This document shows positions 59,001 through 64,000 of a stretch of 64,000 bases of DNA, one piece after another. Source of the stretch: Cristatella mucedo. Taxonomy: Eukaryota > Bryozoa > Phylactolaemata > Cristatellidae. The notes beneath the pieces were generated by a model, which ran no database searches, had not been told where the DNA came from, and saw nothing but the letters and a program-made list of their open reading frames with translations. A program made the translations under genes and the position numbers. Each line of letters starts with the position of its first letter. Position 1 is the stretch's first letter. Location: the NCBI GenBank assembly GCA_009760855.2, contig WPIO01000163.1, positions 222,001 through 286,000 of the forward strand, written 5' to 3'.

Positions 59001-59535
59001 TTCACATGCTCCTAAAGCCTGGAACTAATTACCGACGCACGCCACAATGTCCCCCTGACATGACGACATTTAAAAAGAAGCTTAAAGCAGGCCGTTTCAT
59101 TTCAGCATTTGGGAGGGTTTTAGGGAGCTTTTGCCCTTCGTTATGCATGTACTTCTTTGTATTCAGAATTTGCAAAGTGCCTCTCGAGAGATATTCAGTA
59201 GCCGAGGCGCTAAACAAATGTAATTCTTAGTATTAATATCGTGCTCACGTGGGCGTCTCACGGCTGGCGAGGATGAGGGCTAGAATTGAGGCGCACCTCT
59301 GGTTCGGCTGCTCACCAGTCGTCTGCGCTTCTTTAATTTTATTTGTGATGCGCTTTTTTTCATGCTGCCCATTGCCTGAAAAAAGGGAGGAACAGCTGGT
59401 GGCCGCCAGCCGAGCGCCCCTTTTCTCACGTCGTAGTCGGCTTGCCTCGGATACACGAAAGACGAGCGTTATCCGTTCGTGTTCGACGCTCTGGGCTGAG
59501 CACAGATGTCGCCGGCGTTCATTGCTGGTGAAAAG
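49515..59535 (+). CDS. ASCC3: ASCC3 helicase subunit, N-terminal part, seven exons (3' end outside window)
   Basis: ASCC3 is a Ski2-like 3'-5' helicase with two cassettes (about 2200 residues in human). It is part of the ASC-1 complex in alkylation repair with ALKBH3 and of the complex that splits collided ribosomes. Exons: 49515-49776, 50162-50327, 53683-53894, 55993-56186, 56406-56585, 57609-57751, 59386-59535. Phases match at all six junctions. Conserved marks include MATVELPRLTTALRGY, ESAAVDSAATLLYETF, VAFGQNL, DLCASIFDILSSA, YGCQVTVQ, SEQERVLKKQMRRDEKR, LRQQREEQLVAASRAPLFSR and YPFVFD...AFIAG. Only the region before the first helicase cassette is present. The last exon has a frame change and an in-frame TGA. 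Introns contain LINE-A, SINE-1 and SINE-2 copies. Confidence 0.92.
49978..50009. repeat. (CT)n microsatellite in ASCC3 intron 1
   Basis: About 15 CT units, 150 bp before exon 2. Confidence 0.93.
50162..50327 (+). CDS. ASCC3: ASCC3 exon 2
   Basis: GKERESAAVDSAATLLYETF, SRLKELFGVYP and SKACTAAHR match GREAIESGAAFLFMTF, KAIKQMFGPFP and ATAACNATNR of human ASCC3. Acceptor TCTCGTTTGTAG, donor CACAG|GTACGC. Phase 1 in, phase 2 out. Confidence 0.92.
51491..51610 (-). mobile_element. LINE-A tail nested in LINE-A, antisense
   Basis: TTAATAATAATAATTATAAT through GATAAAGTACCCTCAGAGAA, TTTCTTTCTAGGTGCTTTAC to CGAATGGTTAG. It interrupts the RT of the host copy after the VVFDIIN codons. Confidence 0.85.
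51876..52018 (-). mobile_element. SINE-1 copy nested in LINE-A, antisense
   Basis: GGTTAGCTGAGCAAACAGCC, CACCCGCTTGCTGCAGGC, ACTCGAGCCCACGACCTAG and AGCACCTTACCTCTGGCGC. Diverged. Confidence 0.82.
52440..52577 (-). mobile_element. SINE-1 copy nested in LINE-A, antisense, internally deleted
   Basis: ACTAGCCGATTTAGCAGCC, TTGTATAGCGACAGAAGAAC, CACTGCTTGCAGTGGC, then directly ACGTCGGGAACGAGGTTGTG. The box-B segment is missing. Confidence 0.85.
52578..52664 (-). mobile_element. LINE-A tail nested in LINE-A, antisense
   Basis: AATAATAATAATAATAATAA, ACTTGATATAGCGTGCTCGG, AGAACTCAATCTCTTTCTAG, GCGCTTTACATTTGCTG. 87 bp, next to the SINE-1. Confidence 0.85.
53276..53415 (-). mobile_element. SINE-2 copy in ASCC3 intron 2, antisense
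   Basis: GTTCATTTATATAGCGCCCC, AAGAGAACTTAATCTCTATT, GTGCTCGAGCCCACGACCTC, GCACCTTAACCGCTAGACC, CTAGCTCGG. Confidence 0.9.
53683..53894 (+). CDS. ASCC3: ASCC3 exon 3
   Basis: IRSCLPDDSLTVRWRDPDEM and EVAFGQNLKY match IISHFSQDDLTALVQMTEKE...VFFGKNLAF. The second half is a species-specific acidic Ser/Asp stretch (SSDADDSSDDSNGSDG). Acceptor TTCGCCTGCAG, donor AAGG|GTGAGC. Phase 2 in, phase 1 out. Confidence 0.9.
54234..54288. repeat. 15-bp tandem repeat, about four copies
   Basis: Unit CCTGAGCTGCCCGGC with one variant (CCCGACC), in ASCC3 intron 3. Confidence 0.9.
54950..55035 (+). mobile_element. Old LINE-A-type tail
   Basis: TTTATTTACAGCGTATGTTA, GTGCCTAAAAAGAGTTCTC and ATATGCAAATG, then an ATT tail. 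The next LINE copy begins directly after it. Confidence 0.65.
55040..55925 (+). mobile_element. LINE-A 3' half in ASCC3 intron 3
   Basis: Open for much of 54973-55644: [80 protein letters not shown]. It ends with a stop inside KRNL, then the 3' UTR, hairpin (with an extra GAGAGA run) and ATT tail, 65 bp before ASCC3 exon 4. Same strand as the gene. Confidence 0.9.
55993..56186 (+). CDS. ASCC3: ASCC3 exon 4
   Basis: After a Gly/Ser/Ala-rich start, AWSWLRDEVN and STADDLCASIFDILSSARSD match LWCEVEKYLN and RVEDLCCTLYDMLASIKSGD. The acceptor could be 55992 (GCTCGCGCAG) or 56001 (GCAGTGCAG); both keep phase 1. Donor ACCGAG|GTACGT, phase 0. Confidence 0.9.
56406..56585 (+). CDS. ASCC3: ASCC3 exon 5
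   Basis: LFDLLGFDQFDLIQAVIGRR and GRPAYGCQVTVQ match LFELLGPEGLELIEKLLQNR and AKPNYGCQVTIQ. Acceptor CTCGTTGCAG, donor GTGCAG|GTAGGT. 180 bp, phase 0 at both ends. Confidence 0.95.
56872..57012 (+). mobile_element. SINE-2 copy in ASCC3 intron 5, sense
   Basis: The best view of the family: GCCGAGCTGGATTGGGCCAG, CGGTTAAGGCGCTCGCCCC, GAGGTCGTGGGCTCGAGCCC (box B), CAAATGTAAAGTGCCTGAA, TAGATTAAGTTCTCTTGGGG, CGCTATACAAATGAATGA. The part from CAAATGTAAAG on closely resembles the LINE-A end. Confidence 0.9.
57609..57751 (+). CDS. ASCC3: ASCC3 exon 6
   Basis: SEQERVLKKQMRRDEKRQQR and FDIEYLRQQ match SEQEKQLMKQYRREEKRIAR and FDPKELRIQ. Acceptor CGTTCGCTTCAG, donor CAGAG|GTGCGC. Phase 0 in, phase 2 out. 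Confidence 0.95.
57958..58063. repeat. Poly-G / poly-C blocks and a 14-bp triplet repeat in ASCC3 intron 6
   Basis: Alternating runs of G and C up to 14-15 bases (57958-58011), then three copies of GGGAGCACGTGGCC. The homopolymer lengths may not be reliable. Confidence 0.85.
58160..59235 (+). mobile_element. LINE-A 3' third in ASCC3 intron 6, split by a SINE-1
   Basis: From GAATTCTTTACACACCCTTG through the VRAFVIS..., CREPCSCRITPLPADLHWLP and PSLAPAYL codons, a SINE-1 at 58717-58890, then LLKPGTN and the 3' end with GTGCCTCTCGAGAGATATTC and GCTAAACAAATG. Old and broken. Confidence 0.82.
58717..58890 (-). mobile_element. SINE-1 copy nested in LINE-A, antisense, well kept
   Basis: AATCCTAGCTGATTAAACAG, GAGACAGAAGAGCCTTTACG, GATCGCCCACCGCAGGAATC, GAACCCACGACCTCGGGACC and GTGTGCCATCACGGCTC. 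It splits GCCTACC from CAGAACTACTCCCC, contiguous in other LINE-A copies. Confidence 0.93.
59386..59535 (+). pseudogene. ASCC3: ASCC3 exon 7, with frame change and in-frame TGA
   Basis: Continues exon 6 in phase (AG|G) as REEQLVAASRAPLFSR, matching human REHALLNARSVPILSR. The next conserved block, KDERYPFVFDALG then AQMSPAFIAGEK, is in another frame and holds a TGA at 59497-59499 in place of a glutamate codon in human. Both blocks align without gaps on either side of these lesions. Acceptor CCTGAAAAAAG, donor GAAAAG|GTGAGG. Either the locus is damaged or the assembly has errors here. No later exon (first helicase cassette) is seen to 64000. Confidence 0.85.
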
Positions 59536-59539
59536 GTGA

Positions 59540-60209
59540 GGGCCGGTCTGGCGGCTTTTGGCAGCCTATGATATGAAGCTAGGCTTTAAGCATCGGCCTG
59601 CTGTCAGCCTCCATCACTGCTGCCGCACTCCGCCCTGCTGCAGCTCCATCCAGCTGCCGCCTCCATCCCTGCCGCCCTCGTCCTGCCGCCTCCATCCCTG
59701 CTGCGCCTCCATCCCTGCTGCCCGCCTCCATCACTGCCTCCATCCTGCTGCCGTCCATCCCTGCTGCGCTCGCATCCCTCTGCCATGCTGCCCTGCCGCC
59801 AGTCCTGATGCTGCCCTTGCCATCATCCCTGCTGCCCTTGTCCATCCCTGCATAGCCATCTGCTGCCTGCCATTGTCTGAAGCTGCAGGTGCAGCTGCCC
59901 GTGATAAGGAAACGCAGCACTGGTTATGCAAGCTTAGGACGCTTTTCACATAGCTGCCAAAGAGTGCATCTGGTCCGATTGGATTAAGCACAGGGACAGC
60001 ATCGCACGATTTCGAAACATTAATACAGCTTTAACGTACGCCCTTATGCGAGCCAAAGTCTATTTCTGACGCGGCACTTGCATACAGCAAATAAAGCTCT
60101 CAAGTTTTCTTTAAAAGTGTCAGAGTCCAGGCTCATGTCGTGCACGTCAGTCGGCAATGAGTTCTGGCTTTGGGGTGAGTGGGTGCAACATCTGCCCCAC
60201 TACACCAAG
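59540..60209. other. After ASCC3 exon 7: CTGC/CCTCCAT-rich repeat, then nothing recognised
   Basis: A degenerate minisatellite based on CTGCCGCCTCCATCCCTGCTG fills about 59620-59860. Beyond it I see only a short AT-rich patch. No ASCC3 exon seen. Confidence 0.6.
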
Positions 60210-60230
60210 TTTTTTTTTTTTTTTTTTTTT
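60210..60230. repeat. Poly-T run of 21
   Basis: Uninterrupted T. Confidence 0.95.
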
Positions 60231-62639
60231 GTTTCTGCCCCCTTTAGTGGTCTTTACTCTGCAAGGGAATGGCATCGACCAGAGCAACACGCTCTCACAA
60301 AGGTAAAAGCATCAAACAACGTAAAGAGCAATGAGTCTGGCTTTGGGTGCAAAATGAACGATTCCAAAACATTGAGGTGATTAGAGCGCATGAGTTAAAC
60401 TATCGCTTCGGTCGAGAATTTTCTTTTTGTTGGAATGGTACAGTTGTGTTTTGTTTCCCCGGGTTAACGGTGCATTGCTTCCGCCACCCAGTTCGGTGAG
60501 TTTGAGGTCACGAAAGGAAGACCACCTGCTATTGCCCGGAGGAAGGATTCTCTTCTGCTGCTTGTAAATCGGGTTGCTGAATCAAGCTGACCTTGACTTT
60601 TACCAAACAGTCGGACACGATCGACTAAAAACGTTTGTCGTAAGGGCATTGACACGGGTTCCACCGTATGAACATCTCACGAGCTTTCCCGTTAGTTCAG
60701 ATAGCATATCTGCTTCCTTCGCAATGTTGTGTTATTGTGACGACCACTCACTTGTCAATATGCCCACTCGCGAAGTCATGTGGTTTTCCGACGATAGTGA
60801 TCAGCTGTGTATGAGGCGGCTGTTACCTGGCCCGGATTGCTATGTGCACGACATGTTACTGATTGACTCTTGTACTAATAGACTGACGGCTGATCTAATG
60901 GATTAGTAACCCTGTTTACTTTGTGCAAAAAGGGTGTGTACCTTGTCTCTGGCACGCATATGCTTGCAAATAGAGTTGACACTTTGCATACAGGACTAGA
61001 GTTGAATGCTGAGACCAGCAAGCAAGCTGTAAGGATCTTGATTCCATACGTGGAACGTGCAAACGTCCAATGCGTCTATATTCCTGTCGTGCAGTGGAAA
61101 TGGCTGCGTCGAGGCCTAAATGTTAGTTGACGCAAAACAGTGTTTGCACCTCCAAACATGAACCTTGGTGTTGGATTACTGTGAGGTCAGCTGGGGTGGA
61201 GGTAAAACTCTTTCTGCCGAGCTATGGTGTGCCTGGCGTGCTTACTGATGCCTACGTAGCTTGCTCTTACCATCACTGGTCCGTGCTTTGTTATAGCCGC
61301 CTTTCGCTTCGAGATGAGTCGTAGTGAAAATCTTTGTATCTATTAATAGAGTCTACTAGTGCATGGCTTTAGCGCATGAGATGAGACATAAAGAGTGATG
61401 AGATTTCTGTGTTTTAGGTTTGGCTCGAATTCCATGTGTGCTGTGGACACAATCTAAGGCTCAGTATTCGTCGTTTGTTAGCATTAAGGGCGAAAGAATC
61501 CACGATATGTTGCTTCTGGCAGCTTTGTCGGCGCCGGTCTCCTTTAGATTTTCTACAGTTTGGGCTTGATACTGCGTCATCAGTCGACGCATCCCATGTT
61601 GTTTGATGCGTCTCAGCTGGCGCACTTTAATCGGTCCACGATTGACTGTACGGTGCAGCCTGCGTCTTTCCAGCGGTTCTCGAGTGTTGCATGGTTTAGA
61701 GGCGGCAAAGGCGTGTCCAGAGATTGGTCACTTGCTGCCTACTGCTGCTTCTGCACCAGGTGCCTGGTGCCCGATTGCACGGCTGCTGTCCATGCGCGCG
61801 TTGGCAAGCCACTTAATCATCACGTGATGCTTTTTCGCTTACTTTGGCACGCTGATACTGCGGCTAGCTGCGAGAAGAAGAGCAACAAGCTGTACTGAAG
61901 GAGGTCTCACTTCCTGCGTGGTGAGCAGCAGGCACCCGCCCGATCGGCGCGGACACTCATAAGTGTGTCTCACGGGATGAGGTGCGCTTAGAGACACATG
62001 CAGTAGTACATCTCAAGTCTTTGCACGCTGTCCTGCGGCTGCTAGAGGAAACAGTTTTCCATTGCGGCTTTGCTGCCACTGCACTTGCTCTACTGTCATC
62101 TGAGCGGATGAATGCGCTCCACGCTTGTGATCGTAGAGTTGCCCGGCTTGCCTTCCGAGGGCACGAAGCAGCTCAATCGCATCCAGATCGGTAGTTTACG
62201 AGCGGCCTACTCAACGGGCGCAGAATGATCACTCAGCGCACCGACGGCGGCGCTGGCGACGCATGGCGTGCATCGCCCTCTTGCGGTGAGTGCGGCAGAG
62301 CTCTAGGGTGAGATGGAAGAAATCAGACTAGACGAGGTTCAAGAGTAAGTCGAGTGCGAGTGAAAGCTCCACTCAGGACTAAGAAAGGCGCTGCTGCTGC
62401 AAAGTCGCCACAGCTGCAGTCGCCGCCGCTGCAATGGAAGCAAAGCCCATGGCAGGAGTGCAGTGGTAGGCGATATTCAGAAAGTTCGTGATCTGCGGCA
62501 AAGGCGTGCCTTCACTGCCCGATGCTGAGTACTGTGACGGTTGTCTCAATGACCTCTGACAGCATCTTCGGTTTTCTTTTGCCATCAGCGTCGCGGACAG
62601 TGTCTATTCGAGCTAAGGTAAATAATGATAGTAGAAAGA
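60231..62639. other. Probable ASCC3 intron; no feature recognised
   Basis: A 110-codon open frame at 60574-60906 and a 112-codon frame at 61560-61898 have no known motif and do not match ASCC3. No repeat family is recognised. Confidence 0.4.
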
Positions 62640-63310
62640 ACTAAACCATTTGTGTGGCACCTTGTGTAGAGAACTAAAGTCTGTCTAGGTCCTTTATATG
62701 TATTGGAAAGAAGCATGCCAATTGATTAGTTATCGTCGTATACACAATTTTAGCATGCAACCCAAGCACACTAGTCACTTACAGACTTAGCTAGCTGTGT
62801 GACGAAACGACTGAGTTTGTAGCTTCTTTGGATGAAAAGATCAGTAACGGAGTGAGGTCGCTTCTATCCAGCGTCAGTGAAGTTCTGGAGTTTTGGGAGT
62901 GTTGAACTGAAGGCGCAGCTGATTAAAAGTATTAGAGAGTTGTGTGTCTGGGCGCTAGCTGAAACAAAGCGAGAGTCTAGGGCCTGCAGTGTGAGCGAAA
63001 TGCAAAGCCTGTGAAGGGAAGTGTTAGGTATAGATTGAATTGCCGGAGTAAGAGGCACAACAAGACTCAAGCGGTCCAGAAGTGCAGTAGCCTTAAGTGA
63101 ACACTCGTCGAAACCTCTGCAGCGGAAAGCCGCTCGAGGCAGTGGAGCAGCTTTAGGAAAGTGGTGTGAGTGGCAGATGATTCGACGTCTGCAACGGACC
63201 AGCGCAAGTTAAGAGAGTTTGGCACATGTGCCGTGCTGCAACCGACCGGAAGATCGCGTGGAGTAGTGGCGTGCTGGAGAGTCCTAGATACAATGTCACA
63301 GATGCAGGGT
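62640..63310 (-). mobile_element. Old LINE-A-related 3' half, antisense
   Basis: The tail end reads CTAAACCATTTGTGTGGCAC, GTGTAGAGAACTAAAGTCTG and TTTATATGTATTGG, a diverged reversed hairpin. The minus strand beyond shows weak traces of the RT C-terminus. Much older than the other copies. Confidence 0.55.
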
Positions 63311-64000
63311 GCTTTGACGGTTAGTGACTCTAAACCCTTCGTAGCTGCTCCTGCGATACGAGCAGGAGATTCAGCACACTTCTACCAAGAGCCGCTGTGT
63401 TTACTCGCGAGCACATTTCTTACTGCATTCACTATACTGACATGATTTCTTGCGGCTGGTCGTTGCTGCCATTCCTACTCATTCCGTCCACTCCTGTCGT
63501 AGGTGGGGAGGCACTCTGCACAAAGTTGCTGAAGAGGGAGGTGGGTTGCAGCAGGCTCCCACCACACATACTCACCAGCACGGGCAAGGCACAACACCCC
63601 CGTGGAGGCTGCCCGAGTGGACGGCGTCGATCGAAGGGCACTGGCAGCAGCATGCACTCAGTTTTGGGCAGTTACGCATCGGGTTGCTGACAGATCGCTA
63701 TGTCGCTGCACAATGAAGGCGCGCGTGCGAGACTGGTCGCGCCATACTTTGGCAGCGCGAGCCGCTCAGCTGGCACTCAGCGTAAAGTGCGCTGACGCTG
63801 AACATGCACGCGCTTCCCAGACGAGAGAAGAGATCACTTGAACACGACGGTTGAAGGATGTGCGCAGCGCTGCGCGCGGCGCTTGCTGCCCCTGCCCTCG
63901 GGTATCGGCCATGCACTCGGATTCACCCGGCATGTCGTCTACGCATGCTCGCGCAATCTGCCATTGAGCCGACAGCAGTGTTGCCATGAGCTCTGTGAGC
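63311..64000. other. No feature recognised
   Basis: GC-rich with short frames on both strands (60-97 codons). Nothing recognised. Confidence 0.4.

Noticed and set aside
60574-61898. Possible genes at the 110- and 112-codon frames
   Set aside because: No known motif, no splice-consistent neighbour and no match to the next ASCC3 segment.

Overview
The window is nuclear DNA from an animal, most likely an invertebrate. The evidence is two intron-split genes with GT-AG borders, a nuclear tRNA gene with a Pol III terminator, and very dense non-LTR, SINE, LTR and hAT remnants mixed with long microsatellites. I cannot name the species from the sequence.

Three host genes can be supported. SEC62 lies on the minus strand: five exons between 28530 and 16002 encode the N-terminal domain, two membrane spans and a long charged C-terminal tail of the ER translocation protein Sec62. 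Its start-codon exon is not securely placed. ASCC3 lies on the plus strand from 49515 to the last exon found at 59535: seven exons encode the N-terminal part of the large helicase subunit of the ASC-1 / ribosome-quality-trigger complex. The helicase cassettes are not in the window, so the gene probably continues to the right. The exon phases of both genes agree across every junction, which supports the models. A tRNA-Pro(AGG) gene on the minus strand (48902-48973) sits just upstream of ASCC3. SEC62 and ASCC3 point away from each other with about 20 kb of repeats between them. Nothing links them functionally.

The rest is mostly repeats. From left to right: a decayed hAT transposon (1-2337) with a LINE tail inside it; a long LINE-A copy (4488-8275) split by an antisense LINE-A; a LINE-B copy; LINE-A pieces and an LTR element (12404-13245); the SEC62 gene with microsatellites in its introns and just after its stop codon; 29-48 kb of mixed SINEs, LINE tails, two decayed LTR elements, a 35-bp minisatellite and a GGGGA array; then the tRNA and ASCC3, whose introns hold nested LINE and SINE stacks.

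Recurring families, named here for convenience: LINE-A (L2/CR1-type, endonuclease plus RT, 3' end with an AGAGA-loop-TCTCT hairpin and an (ATT)n tail); LINE-B (a second L2/CR1-type family with a distinct 3' region); SINE-1 (tRNA-like head, end related to a GCTGATTTAACAGCC motif); and SINE-2 (tRNA-like head joined to a LINE-A-like tail).

I found no convincing new gene system. The best leads are a frame change plus an in-frame TGA inside an otherwise well-conserved ASCC3 exon, a 405-bp CT/GA array 10 bp after the SEC62 stop, a SINE family that shares the LINE tail, and a 76-bp LINE-tail insertion with a visible target duplication.
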